Source: an archaeon (lineage in GTDB: Archaea; Nanobdellota; Nanobdellia; Woesearchaeales; GW2011-AR9). Taken from it: a DNA stretch of 60,308 nucleotides. The stretch spans positions 1 to 60,308 of the forward strand of contig JAHFQW010000008.1 of assembly GCA_023259115.1 (NCBI GenBank), in the 5' to 3' direction. Shown in pieces: positions 1 through 9,992 of the stretch. Every line of letters starts with the position of its first letter. The stretch's first letter is position 1. The notes under the pieces were generated by a model that saw nothing but the letters and a program-made list of their open reading frames with translations, was not told the DNA's origin and made no database searches. The position numbers and the translations under genes are program-made.

Positions 1-714
1 TCACACCATAAACAAAAACTTCAAGAAGCAACGGAAAAAAAATATTCCTACCTCCTCTGCTTATTTGACAGAGAAGAATCACTCTTCGCCCTCACCAAGA
101 CTAGAGGGTATGAAATCATCCTCTCATTGAAAGGCGACGTTCCAAAAAAAGCCCAAACCATTGAAATCAAAAAAGATTTCCATCAAGAAATAATCTCCCT
201 GCTAGAATCATATAACCAACGTTTTCATCCAGAAAAAATTATCATTGCCTCACCTGCATTCTATAAAGAAGACTTGATAAAAAAAATAAACCAACCAGAA
301 TTAAAAACAAAAATTATTCCAGCAACTTGTTCTGACATCTCTGAAACATCCATCAATGAAGTGCTCAAAAGCCCCGAACTCAAAAACACTCTTCAAACTT
401 CACGTAGCCGAGAAGAGCAGTTATTGGTAGAAGAATTGTTAAGCGCAATTAGTAAAAACGGACCAGCTGTATATGGGTTTAAAGAAGTTAAATCGGCAGG
501 CGAAAGTGGCGCCATCAAAACTCTCCTCATCACTGAAAATTGCATTCAACACCTAAGGCAACAACAAAAATACCAAGAATTAGATCTTCTTCTCAAAATA
601 ATTGACAGTAACCAAGGAAAAGTGCACATTATTTCCTCAGAACATGACGGAGGTAAAAAATTAGATGGCCTGGGGGGCATTGCCGCTATTCTGCGATACA
701 ACTTATCTTGGTAA
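1..714 (+). CDS. pelA: mRNA surveillance protein pelota, C-terminal part (5' truncated by window edge)
   Basis: Open frame continues upstream of the listed start (SHHKQKLQEATEKKYSYLLCLFDREESLFALTKTRGYEIILSLKGDVPKK); C-terminal eRF1_3-like region with AVYGFKEVKSAGESGAIKTLLIT and SSEHDGGKKLDGLGGIAAILRY. Confidence 0.93.
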   Translation, partial: SHHKQKLQEATEKKYSYLLCLFDREESLFALTKTRGYEIILSLKGDVPKKAQTIEIKKDFHQEIISLLESYNQRFHPEKIIIASPAFYKEDLIKKINQPELKTKIIPATCSDISETSINEVLKSPELKNTLQTSRSREEQLLVEELLSAISKNGPAVYGFKEVKSAGESGAIKTLLITENCIQHLRQQQKYQELDLLLKIIDSNQGKVHIISSEHDGGKKLDGLGGIAAILRYNLSW

Positions 715-940
715 AAGTAAAAGATCTCTCACAAAATGATAAATAGGTAAAGCTTAAACGGCCCGAAAAAGAAAACATATATAAACAAATTATTTTTCTA
801 AACACCAAAGAAAAATAAAAATATATCGTGTAAATATTAACAGAAAACAACACCCGCACCTATACGTTGCAAAACCACAACCTTTTAATAGTAGTGGAAT
901 ATACTGATGATTAAGTAACAAAAAAATATAATACTCATTT

Positions 941-963
941 ATAAAAAGGAGGGGGTTTTAAAA
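941..963 (+). promoter_or_regulatory. strong Shine-Dalgarno-like purine run (aaaaaggaggggg) before TrmB-family gene
   Basis: ggaggggg about 10 nt upstream of ATG at 964. Confidence 0.5.
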
Positions 964-1770
964 ATGATTGTAAAAGACGAACTATTAAGTAAATTACGCC
1001 GGTACTTCGACCTAAATTTATACGAAGTAAAATTATGGGCCGCATTATTAAGCAGAGGTGTTTCCACCGCAGGAGAACTATCTGATATTGCTGATGTTCC
1101 CAGATCAAGAAGTTATGACGTTCTAGAATCATTAGAAAAGAAAGGCTTTGTCATAATGAAATTGGGCAAACCCATCAAATATATTGCCATTCCACCTAGT
1201 GAAGTTGTTGACCGTGTAAAGAAAAATATGAACAACGACGCACTAGAAAAAATCAAGCGGCTTGACACGGTAAAAGGTTCACCCCTCTTGGGAGAACTTG
1301 AGAGTCTGCACACTAATGGCATTGCTTTAGTGGACCCATCAGAGATGAGCGGTTGCTTGCGAGGAAGAAATAACCTCTACAACCATTTAGACTTGTTAAT
1401 CAAAGATGCGAAAAAAAGTGTTAACATCGTAACCACTGAAAAAGGTTTCATGCGTAAAGCAGAAGGTTTGAAAGCAAGCTTAGAAAAAGCCAAGAAAAAA
1501 GGTGTGAGAATCCGCATTGCCGCACCAATTACCAAAGACAACAAAAAACAAGTTGATTCATTGCGAGGTATCGCTGACATCAAACACAATGATAAAATCA
1601 ATTCCCGTTTTGTAACTGTTGATGGCAAAGATATGGTTTTCATGACTCTTGACGACAAAGAAGTACATCCATCGTATGACTTAGGTGTGTGGGTAAAAAC
1701 ACCTTACTTCACCTCCGCTATGGATATGCTCTTTGATAACGTTTGGGACAATAGCAAAAATACTCAATAA
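964..1770 (+). CDS. TrmB-family transcriptional regulator (N-terminal HTH, C-terminal PLD-like sensor)
   Basis: LSRGVSTAGELSDIADVPRSRSYDVLESLEKKGFV winged-helix followed by TrmB-type C-terminal domain. Confidence 0.88.
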   Translation: MIVKDELLSKLRRYFDLNLYEVKLWAALLSRGVSTAGELSDIADVPRSRSYDVLESLEKKGFVIMKLGKPIKYIAIPPSEVVDRVKKNMNNDALEKIKRLDTVKGSPLLGELESLHTNGIALVDPSEMSGCLRGRNNLYNHLDLLIKDAKKSVNIVTTEKGFMRKAEGLKASLEKAKKKGVRIRIAAPITKDNKKQVDSLRGIADIKHNDKINSRFVTVDGKDMVFMTLDDKEVHPSYDLGVWVKTPYFTSAMDMLFDNVWDNSKNTQ

Positions 1771-1896
1771 AAAACCTATCTTTTTGTTTTTATTTTTTTT
1801 TCTCATTACATTTTCTATCATTTAAGAACCATCTTCTTGAAAAATCCCTCCACCTATCAAGATAATTTTATAAAGCTCATTTCTTTTCTAAACACA

Positions 1897-3423
1897 ATGG
1901 AAATTATCTCTCTTATTGCCAAATTACATCCCCTTGAACGTAAAGTTCTCCCGCTTATAACCAAAACCGGTGAACTCCATGCACTCTCTCACGCCGCGCA
2001 ACTCCAAGAAGTTGAAGTAATGCGCGCATTGCAATGGTTAGAAAACAAAAATCTAGTTCATCTACATACTGAAAAAAAAGAAATCATCTCGTTGGATAAA
2101 AACGGCCAAACATATAAACAACATGGCCTGCCTGAAAAAATATTTCTTCAATCTCTCAGCGACACCTATCAATCACTCTCCCAAATTGCTCAAAAAACCT
2201 CCCTCTCAACCGAAGAACTCAACGCCTGTATTGGCTTGCTCAAACGTAAAGCGGCCATAGAATTGCAAAAAGACAAAGAACTCTCAATCAAAATCACCGC
2301 ACAAGGCAAACAACACCTCAAACAACCATCATTAGAAGAACAATTTCTGCAAACGACGTTTCCCCGTGATCTCTCCTCTCTCAATACTACTGAAAAAATC
2401 GCTCTCGAAGAACTCAAACACCGCAAAGAATTTCTCAGAGTAGAAGAACAAAAAATCACCACCGCCGCTCTCACCAAAGACGGCCAACAAATTGCTTCAC
2501 ATCCCGACCTTAAAAAAGAAGTTACCAACCGCCTCACCAAAGAAATGCTCAAGACGGGATCGTGGAAAAAACAAACCTTCCGCTCGTATGATGTCGAAAT
2601 AAACGTCCCCGCCATTCATCCCGGCAAAATTCATTTTGACAACGAAGCCCTTGAATACATCAAACGCATCTGGCTTGACTTAGGATTCCAAGAAATGAGC
2701 GGCAATTATGTCCAATCCGCATTTTGGGATCTCGATGCCCTATTCGTACCGCAAGATCATCCCGCTCGAGAAATGCAAGACACATTCTATCTCGAAGGTA
2801 AAGCAAAGCTTCCCACACAACTCTTCAACAAAATCAAAGCCGTCCATGAAACCGGTGCCAACACAAAATCCACCGGCTGGCAGTATAAATTTAGTAAAGA
2901 AGAATCAGAACGAATCTTACTGCGCACACACACAACCGTTCTCTCCGCACAAACACTTGCCAAATTAAAACCTGCTGATCTTCCTGCCAAATTTTTCGCC
3001 GTAAGTAAAGTCTTTCGCAACGAAGCACTCGACTGGAAACATTTATTTGAATTCTATCAAGTCGAAGGTATTGTCATCGACCCTCATGCCAACCTCCAAC
3101 ATCTCAAAGGCTACATTCGTGAATTCTATCAAAAAATGGGCTATGAAAAAATAAGAATGCGTCCTGCCCACTTCCCCTACACCGAACCAAGCCTAGAAAT
3201 TGATGTATTTCATCCCATCAAAAAACAATGGGTCGAACTCGGTGGCGCCGGCATCTTCCGCCCTGAAGTCGTTATCCCTCTACTTGGCTTTGACTGCCCC
3301 GTCCTAGCCTGGGGTCAAGGTATGGGCAGAATCATAGGCGAATACTGGAACATTACCGACATCCGTGACTTATACAAAAACGACCTCAAACAACTCAGAG
3401 AAATGAAAGTACTCATCAAATAG
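1897..3423 (+). CDS. pheS: phenylalanyl-tRNA synthetase alpha subunit (listed ORF starts at 1837; ATG 1897 preferred)
   Basis: Class II aaRS motifs: FDNEALEYIKRIWLDLGFQEM, FWDLDALFVPQDHPAREMQDTFYL, HTTVLSAQTL, FRNEALDWKHLFEFYQVEGI, ELGGAGIFRPEV. Confidence 0.96.
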   Translation: MEIISLIAKLHPLERKVLPLITKTGELHALSHAAQLQEVEVMRALQWLENKNLVHLHTEKKEIISLDKNGQTYKQHGLPEKIFLQSLSDTYQSLSQIAQKTSLSTEELNACIGLLKRKAAIELQKDKELSIKITAQGKQHLKQPSLEEQFLQTTFPRDLSSLNTTEKIALEELKHRKEFLRVEEQKITTAALTKDGQQIASHPDLKKEVTNRLTKEMLKTGSWKKQTFRSYDVEINVPAIHPGKIHFDNEALEYIKRIWLDLGFQEMSGNYVQSAFWDLDALFVPQDHPAREMQDTFYLEGKAKLPTQLFNKIKAVHETGANTKSTGWQYKFSKEESERILLRTHTTVLSAQTLAKLKPADLPAKFFAVSKVFRNEALDWKHLFEFYQVEGIVIDPHANLQHLKGYIREFYQKMGYEKIRMRPAHFPYTEPSLEIDVFHPIKKQWVELGGAGIFRPEVVIPLLGFDCPVLAWGQGMGRIIGEYWNITDIRDLYKNDLKQLREMKVLIK

Positions 3424-3441
3424 GAATATATTTTAACCAAC

Positions 3442-4392
3442 ATGAACATCGTAATCCTCCATGAATGTTTTTTCAATGAACAACATCTCACTAGACTTAA
3501 AAAAATAGGAATAGTGAGTGTATACCAAGACACCGATTCCGAGCAGAAAGCTATAGCTCGCCTGCAAGATGCAAACATTGTCATTGTAGACCAATTTATA
3601 ACCCCCTTCGATAAAAAAGTATTAGAAAGTGCAAGACATATCAAATTAATTGTTCTCAACAGCATTTCCTATAGTAATGTAGATCTTAAAACTGCAAGCA
3701 GGTTAGGGATAAAAGTTGCCAATGTCGCAGGATTTTCCAAACAAACCGTAGCCGAATTTACCCTAGCCCTACTCTTTGCCATAAATCGAAAAATCACGTT
3801 AGCCGACAGACTAATGCACCAACATCCCCTCGAACTCGACCCAGGAAATACACAACATCAACAATTCATTGGTTTCGAACTCAAAGGAAAAACTCTAGGC
3901 ATCATTGGATTGGGAAACATCGGTACAACTGTCGCAAATATAGCCCAGTCTTTAGGTATGAAAGTAATTGCCTACAGTAGAAGTCAAAAAAAAGTAACCA
4001 ATGTAAAAATAGTATCTCTCCCTGAACTTCTCAAAACCAGCGATATAATCACTCTCCATCTTCCACTCAATCCCAAAACAAAAAATATGATTGCAAAAAA
4101 AGAAATAAATCTCATGAAACACAACGCCATTATCATTAATACATCTCAACCAGAAATAATTGATATAGATGCGCTCACCAACGCATTGCAAACAAAAAAA
4201 ATATATGGTGCTGCACTAGATTGTGGAAACATAATCCCAAAAGATCATCTCCTCTATAAACAAGATAATGTCATACTCACACCCCACATGGCCTCATTTA
4301 CACATGAAGCATTTTTTGAAAATATGCCCCATCAAATCATAGAAACAGTAGAAGCATTCATAAAGAGAAAACCTATAAATATAGTAAATTAA
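3442..4392 (+). CDS. D-isomer-specific 2-hydroxyacid dehydrogenase family protein
   Basis: GKTLGIIGLGNIGTTVANIAQSLGMKVIAYSR Rossmann motif; LHLPLNPKTKNMI; ILTPHMAS. Confidence 0.92.
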   Translation: MNIVILHECFFNEQHLTRLKKIGIVSVYQDTDSEQKAIARLQDANIVIVDQFITPFDKKVLESARHIKLIVLNSISYSNVDLKTASRLGIKVANVAGFSKQTVAEFTLALLFAINRKITLADRLMHQHPLELDPGNTQHQQFIGFELKGKTLGIIGLGNIGTTVANIAQSLGMKVIAYSRSQKKVTNVKIVSLPELLKTSDIITLHLPLNPKTKNMIAKKEINLMKHNAIIINTSQPEIIDIDALTNALQTKKIYGAALDCGNIIPKDHLLYKQDNVILTPHMASFTHEAFFENMPHQIIETVEAFIKRKPINIVN

Positions 4393-4436
4393 TCAAAAAA
4401 AAGAAAATAAAGAGAGAAAATAAAAGCCCATTCCAA

Positions 4437-5048
4437 ATGAAAATAATCGATTTAAGTATGCCTCTGGACAACAAAACTCCTGCCTATCCCGGAGATGAAA
4501 GAATTCACATAGAAGATATTGCTAGAGTAGAACAAGATGGTTATAGTAAAAAAAATATTAGTTGTAACACTCACTGTGGCACCCATATCGACGCGCCGAT
4601 ACATATGGTAGTTGGTGGGAAAAACCTAGACCAATTTGCTCTAGATCATTTTATGGGGGAAGTTGTCTTAATTGATGTACGAAAAAAAGCCATAACTAAA
4701 GATTGCCTCAAAGATAAAAAAATAAATTCAAATAGTGTTGTACTCTTTTTGACAGGTCAATCAGATAACTGTTATAAAGAATATTACCAAGGAACAAAAT
4801 ATATCCCAGAAGATGTAGCACAAGACTTGGTAAAATTAAAAATCAAAGCCATCGGCGTTGACGCACTAAGCCCTGATACTGACCCCTACCCCATTCACAA
4901 AATCCTCTTGCCCAAAAATATCCTCATTATAGAAAATCTAATGAATCTAAAAGAGCTCATCGGAAAAGAATCAACCATTCACTTCTTTCCTCTTAAAATA
5001 ACCCAAGGAGACGGCTCACCCTGTCGTGCTATCGCGTTTGTTAAATAG
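4437..5048 (+). CDS. cyclase / kynurenine formamidase-like family protein
   Basis: HCGTHIDAPIHMVVGGKNLDQF matches the metal-binding HxGTHxDAPxH motif of the family. Confidence 0.88.
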   Translation: MKIIDLSMPLDNKTPAYPGDERIHIEDIARVEQDGYSKKNISCNTHCGTHIDAPIHMVVGGKNLDQFALDHFMGEVVLIDVRKKAITKDCLKDKKINSNSVVLFLTGQSDNCYKEYYQGTKYIPEDVAQDLVKLKIKAIGVDALSPDTDPYPIHKILLPKNILIIENLMNLKELIGKESTIHFFPLKITQGDGSPCRAIAFVK

Positions 5049-5062
5049 AAAAGAAATATACC

Positions 5063-6802
5063 ATGCCCACCGTAACCCTCAACAAAACCATCTTTGAACA
5101 ACTCGTAGGTAAATCCCTCACATTAGAACAGCTCAAAGACCGCATCAGTATGCTCGGAACAGACCTAGAATCAATTGAAGGAAACCAAATTAACGTCGAA
5201 ATCTTCCCCAACCGCCCCGACATGCTCTCAGAACAAGGCTTTGCTCGCGCCTTCTCTTCGTTTATTGGCGTCAAAACCGGATTAAGAAAATACACACTCC
5301 AAAAAAGTAACCTCAACGTGAAAGTAGACAAATCTGTGGCGATGCGCCCCTACACCGCCTGCGCCATCATCAAAAATCTTAAACTCAACGATGAAAAAAT
5401 CCGTGAACTCATGCAAATCCAAGAAAAACTAGCCACCACTCACGGCCGAAATAGAAAAAAATCAGGCTACGGCATCTATCCTCTCAACGCCATCACGTTC
5501 CCTATTCACTACATCGCCAAAGACCCTAAAACAATTGAATTCCAACCTCTCGGCTTCAACGAAATTCTCTGCGCAAATCAGATTCCTCTCCTGCATCCTA
5601 AAGGCAAAGCCTACGCCAACATAACAAAAGAGTGGACAAAATATCCCTTCTTCATCGATGCAAAAAATAATATTCTCTCCATGCTTCCTTTTACAAATTC
5701 ACACCAAAGCGGTAAAGTCACACCGCAAACCAAAGATGTCTTCATCGAATGCTCTGGTACAGATCTTCATAATGTCCAAATTGCACTCAACATCATAACA
5801 ACCGCACTAATTGATATGGGTGGCACTGCCTACTCCCTAGACATCATCTACCCAACCAAAACTATCACCACTCCCAACTTCACGCCAAGATCAATCAAAC
5901 TCGATCAGAAATACATCAACTTGCGTCTTGGCCTGCAACTCAAAGAAAAAGACTTCAAAACGCTCCTAGAACGCATGGGCTATGGCTATCAAAAGAACAC
6001 CGTTCTCATCCCCTGTTACCGCAACGACATCCTCCACCAAGTAGATCTCATGGAAGACATCGCCATCGCCTATGGGTATGAAAACTTCAAAGAAGAAATA
6101 CCCAACGTCGCAACTATTGGCCAAGAAGCAGCTCTAGAAACGTTTCTCACCAAAGTTCGCCACATTCTCGTTGGATTAAACATGCTCGAAGTCAAAAGCT
6201 ATCATCTCATGATGCAGCAAGAACTCACCCAACAAATGAGCTCTCTACCTCAACCACAGAATCAACCAAATCACAAAATATCTCCTCAACCCATTCAATC
6301 CACCGCCACTCAAATCTTCACTCCACCAATCACCCTCAAAAACGCCGTCGGCGACTTCAACACACTGCGCAACTCCGTCATTCCCAGCCTGCTCAAAATC
6401 TCCGCTCAAAATCAACACCATGAATACCCGCAAAAAATCTTTGAAATCGGCAGAATCTTTCAAAAAGACACACAAAATTCCACCGACACAGGCATTGTAG
6501 AAACAGAAACCCTCTGTGTTTCTCTATCCCACGAAACCGCCGATTTGACAGAAATCCGCCAAATCCTTGACGCCCTCTGCCTTCTGCTAGATATAAAAAT
6601 AAATATAAAAGAAACAACCAACCCCTTCTTCATCAACGGCCGCGCAGGTTCCATTCTTCTCAACAACGAATCAATTGGCACCATTGGTGAAATTCATCCT
6701 CAAATCCTCACCAACAGGAATATTACCATGCCTATTGTTACATTTGAATTAAATCTAGAAAAACTATTTGAAAAAATGAAGAATAAGCGAATAAGTAGAT
6801 AA
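5063..6802 (+). CDS. pheT: phenylalanyl-tRNA synthetase beta subunit
   Basis: ESIEGNQINVEIFPNRPDMLSEQGFARAF; DLMEDIAIAYGYENF; ITLKNAVGDFNTLRNSVIPSLL. Confidence 0.96.
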   Translation: MPTVTLNKTIFEQLVGKSLTLEQLKDRISMLGTDLESIEGNQINVEIFPNRPDMLSEQGFARAFSSFIGVKTGLRKYTLQKSNLNVKVDKSVAMRPYTACAIIKNLKLNDEKIRELMQIQEKLATTHGRNRKKSGYGIYPLNAITFPIHYIAKDPKTIEFQPLGFNEILCANQIPLLHPKGKAYANITKEWTKYPFFIDAKNNILSMLPFTNSHQSGKVTPQTKDVFIECSGTDLHNVQIALNIITTALIDMGGTAYSLDIIYPTKTITTPNFTPRSIKLDQKYINLRLGLQLKEKDFKTLLERMGYGYQKNTVLIPCYRNDILHQVDLMEDIAIAYGYENFKEEIPNVATIGQEAALETFLTKVRHILVGLNMLEVKSYHLMMQQELTQQMSSLPQPQNQPNHKISPQPIQSTATQIFTPPITLKNAVGDFNTLRNSVIPSLLKISAQNQHHEYPQKIFEIGRIFQKDTQNSTDTGIVETETLCVSLSHETADLTEIRQILDALCLLLDIKINIKETTNPFFINGRAGSILLNNESIGTIGEIHPQILTNRNITMPIVTFELNLEKLFEKMKNKRISR

Positions 6803-6828
6803 AAGAAAAACAAAGAAAAAAATAGAAC

Positions 6829-7206
6829 TTATTCTTTCTTCTTCGCACGAGCAGCCGTCTTCTCTTTAACTGCTTTCTTCTCAGCCGGCTTTGCCCCAAC
6901 TTGCGCACTCTTCTGCAAAGCTTTTCGTACCATAACTGCTCGAGCCCCAACTTGCTTGGGATTTGTCACCCACACAGGCAGTCCTCGTGCTTCAAACTCT
7001 CGCGTCACCACCTCATGACTCGCACCAGATTTAATATTCACAACTTCATCCAATGGTTCAAGATGCGAGATATTCACTTTGCGACGTCGCACATTACCAT
7101 CAACCAAAACAGAATTGCTATCCAGTTGCTCAACCACAACACACCTTCGTCCTGCATCTCTGCCCGCAATCTTCACACACATCCTTCCTGATTCAAATAA
7201 ACTCAT
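6829..7206 (-). CDS. rpl14e: 50S ribosomal protein L14e (likely start 7206)
   Basis: MSLFESGRMCVKIAGRDAGRRCVVVEQLDSNSVLVDGNVRRRKVNISHLEPL; KOW-type protein, gene next to L34e. Confidence 0.9.
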   Translation of the reverse strand: MSLFESGRMCVKIAGRDAGRRCVVVEQLDSNSVLVDGNVRRRKVNISHLEPLDEVVNIKSGASHEVVTREFEARGLPVWVTNPKQVGARAVMVRKALQKSAQVGAKPAEKKAVKEKTAARAKKKE

Positions 7207-7484
7207 TGTACTCCCCTCGCTCTCAATTGTAATAATCTCTTTGTACATCCCGAACAAAGCACACCACCATATGGTCTCTCTGGTCTTTTTTGTGTCTTAG
7301 GCAATTTACTTATAGCCGCAGGTCCTCCTCGTGGCACACCTGCTAACTGCACACCACACTGCGCACAATGCGCCTTCTTCGGTTTTCGCGCTCGATAATG
7401 CACCGTCACACGACTTCCCGGTGTTCGTACAAATATTCTTCGTAAACTTCTTGACTTATATTTTCCTGCTGGCATTATATTCAC
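7203..7484 (-). CDS. rpl34e: 50S ribosomal protein L34e
   Basis: KSRSLRRIFVRTPGSRVTVHYRARKPKKAHCAQCG ... RPERPYGGVLCSGCTK. Confidence 0.94.
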   Translation of the reverse strand: MNIMPAGKYKSRSLRRIFVRTPGSRVTVHYRARKPKKAHCAQCGVQLAGVPRGGPAAISKLPKTQKRPERPYGGVLCSGCTKRLLQLRARGVQ

Positions 7485-7754
7485 CTTTCATTATCTATTT
7501 TTTAACTATTGTCATATCAACCATCTAACCAATCTAGAAACAAGAAATCAGATACTTCCATAATTCATAAGTAACCGATCCGAGTCGCCTCCAGATTTTC
7601 CTACCACTGAGGATTATTACCTAAAATAACGCTTTATTTATAAAGATTTTGCGGGAAAAAATTCTAGAGGCATCACTTCGTATCCCACAAAAGAACATAT
7701 AACTACAAAAAAGTAATGAAAAATTTAAAAAGAAACCCCCCTAAAATACCCTAA

Positions 7755-8789
7755 ATGACTCAGCCAAAAAAAGCATTAGAATACATTGAAGATTTAATTC
7801 GAATTAACGGCGCAACTAAAAAACTCTTCCAAAAAAGAAAAATCTTCCTCTCAGAAAGATATGGTTTTCCTTCATATTATGCCATACGTGGGAAGAAACC
7901 CCATACTCTTCCTAATACCATCCCATTAGAATACAAAACCTGGCCCGTAATAAATCAAGACAAGAAGGAACTGCTAGAAATCGAAGCCGCATGTGAACGA
8001 CTAGGAAGAAAATTTTTCCATCTGCAAGAAAATGAAGATTTACAGATACGCAACCGAGAATATATGATTGAAGGTAGTACCCTGCCAATAAAAGTAACAT
8101 ACGAACGTTTAATAAATGAAAAGAAAGGAAAAAAAGAAGAAATAACCACTCAAATAGGGTCTATCTACGTAAAAGAAATTAACTTAAATCGTATTTATAT
8201 CGGCTTTCTCTACGCTTTAGCAACAAGAAAAGAACCCAATTTTTTCTTCTCTGAAAACTCAGTAATAGAACAAGAAGTGAAAGGGATTAATCTCATTGAT
8301 GCATACAACATACAACCTGATTTTCTCACTCACCCTCATTGGAAAAGAGAATTAGTTCGTCTAAGCGTACTCACAAACTTTCTTTCTCTTAACGATTGTG
8401 ATAATGGATATAATATTATTGTAACACCAAAAAAAGAATTTGTAATCATTGATTTCGATAAAGCATTCTGGGAAAAAATGCCACAACCAAGTGAACAAAT
8501 CATCAACCCTTTTGTATACAAAGTAAAAAGAAAAAAAAGTATAGAAATCTATGAACTCCCTGACGAAAAACTCACTCGTCACTTTGCCAAAAGAGAATTA
8601 GAAACACTCATCAAACAAGAAAAAAATCGTATTGTTCAAAACATAAGCCTAGAAATGGATAAATTCCATGAAACAATCAATGCTATGTCATCCTCTCGCT
8701 ATTACAACGCCGCCGTAAAAGAATTATATGAGGAAAAAGACGTAACCTCTTACTTTCTCAAAAAACTCTTTGAATTTGGCCGTGCCTAA
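7755..8789 (+). CDS. hypothetical protein, possible divergent protein-kinase-like fold
   Basis: Long ORF; weak kinase-like pair LNDCDNGYNIIV...FVIIDFDKAFW. Confidence 0.55.
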   Translation: MTQPKKALEYIEDLIRINGATKKLFQKRKIFLSERYGFPSYYAIRGKKPHTLPNTIPLEYKTWPVINQDKKELLEIEAACERLGRKFFHLQENEDLQIRNREYMIEGSTLPIKVTYERLINEKKGKKEEITTQIGSIYVKEINLNRIYIGFLYALATRKEPNFFFSENSVIEQEVKGINLIDAYNIQPDFLTHPHWKRELVRLSVLTNFLSLNDCDNGYNIIVTPKKEFVIIDFDKAFWEKMPQPSEQIINPFVYKVKRKKSIEIYELPDEKLTRHFAKRELETLIKQEKNRIVQNISLEMDKFHETINAMSSSRYYNAAVKELYEEKDVTSYFLKKLFEFGRA

Positions 8790-8794
8790 CACAG

Positions 8795-9562
8795 CTAATA
8801 CACATTCATCACTTTTCTCAAGCCAATACTAAACCCAATCGAGAACACAATATACCACGCCAGCCATCCCGGATACCATCCAAACAAATTAAACGTATTG
8901 CCCAGTGGTCTCAACTTATTATAATTGATTTTAATCTGCTCAATATCTGAATGATCAAACAATGTAAACGCATCCGCCGTTTCCAATCTGGTTGAGACTA
9001 ATATCATCTTACTCTGCACAACATCAGCTTGTTTTATTGTAATGGTATGCTCCCCCTCTGTTGCACTACGCAATGACCATATCGCTTCTTTACCTTTAAT
9101 CTCTTGTTCCACCCCATTAAGTACCTCTGTTTTATCATCAACTACAATCATCACTTTGCCCGTAATCCCCTCTTTAAACACACCTGTAACACTATACGAC
9201 TCATGTGGAAAAATCGGTTCAAACGCCATATGTCCCGCCATCCAGCCAAAAATAATCAAAATAGGAATCATCGTAAATAACGTTGGCTTCAGGGAATGCT
9301 TCATATATTCAAAATTCGTTGCCATCGCTTCTTTTTGAATTTTCATCATCTCTTCAGGTTTATCACGTACCGCCTTCATCTTATCTTGAAAATCTTTTTG
9401 CGCCTCCTTCAATCGCTTCATTTCCACCTGATTACTCAAATACTTATACGCAATCGTCACAATAAACGTAATAAGAAGCGAAAACACTAAAATTCCTAAA
9501 AACGGACTCTTATTTAACAGAGGTAAAAACACCGGATTAAATACTGGATCTAAAAATGCCAT
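8795..9562 (-). CDS. EMC3/TMCO1 family (DUF106) membrane protein, Oxa1/YidC superfamily
   Basis: MEIPL-type membrane topology; QVEMKRLKEAQKDFQDKMKAVRDKPEEMMKIQKEAM coiled coil; LKPTLFTMIPILIIFGWM. Confidence 0.88.
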   Translation of the reverse strand: MAFLDPVFNPVFLPLLNKSPFLGILVFSLLITFIVTIAYKYLSNQVEMKRLKEAQKDFQDKMKAVRDKPEEMMKIQKEAMATNFEYMKHSLKPTLFTMIPILIIFGWMAGHMAFEPIFPHESYSVTGVFKEGITGKVMIVVDDKTEVLNGVEQEIKGKEAIWSLRSATEGEHTITIKQADVVQSKMILVSTRLETADAFTLFDHSDIEQIKINYNKLRPLGNTFNLFGWYPGWLAWYIVFSIGFSIGLRKVMNVY

Positions 9563-9698
9563 TAAAAATCATTTTGAGCTAATTCTTTATAAAACTAATG
9601 GAAAAGAACACATTCACTTCCTAACCGCTCTACAGTTTAACCAGTCTATATACTCTCTTAGCGAAAATTATAAATATCCCAACCTCCCCATATAAATT

Positions 9699-9944
9699 AT
9701 GAGCACGCAGCTTACTCTACAAGATGGCACAGAATTCTCTATAAGATATTGTGCATCAAACCGCCCTGTAATATACGGTTTTCAAAAAAGCGAATTAGAA
9801 AAACTTCTTGCCACAAAAGATACCGATCTCGTTATGTTCAATGGAAAAGAGATGCCCTACGCTCAAGCATCCCAACAACTCGGCCCCATTGCCGCATATG
9901 TCCCCAACCCAGGAGATTATCTCAAAATTTCTAACATTCTATAA
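9699..9944 (+). CDS. hypothetical protein
   Basis: 81-aa ORF in otherwise unassigned space; TATA-like cccatataaatt immediately upstream. Confidence 0.5.
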   Translation: MSTQLTLQDGTEFSIRYCASNRPVIYGFQKSELEKLLATKDTDLVMFNGKEMPYAQASQQLGPIAAYVPNPGDYLKISNIL

Positions 9945-9992
9945 ACCGATAAAACTCATCATAATAAAGAAATATCTACAACGACAAACACC

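Noticed and set aside
2190-2615. 141-aa minus-strand ORF within pheS
   Set aside because: Entirely antisense to the conserved pheS coding sequence; Ser/Arg/Cys-rich shadow translation.
8361-8582. 73-aa Phe-rich minus-strand ORF inside the 7755-8789 gene
   Set aside because: Shadow of Lys/Glu-rich coding sequence read in antisense; no supporting promoter or domain.
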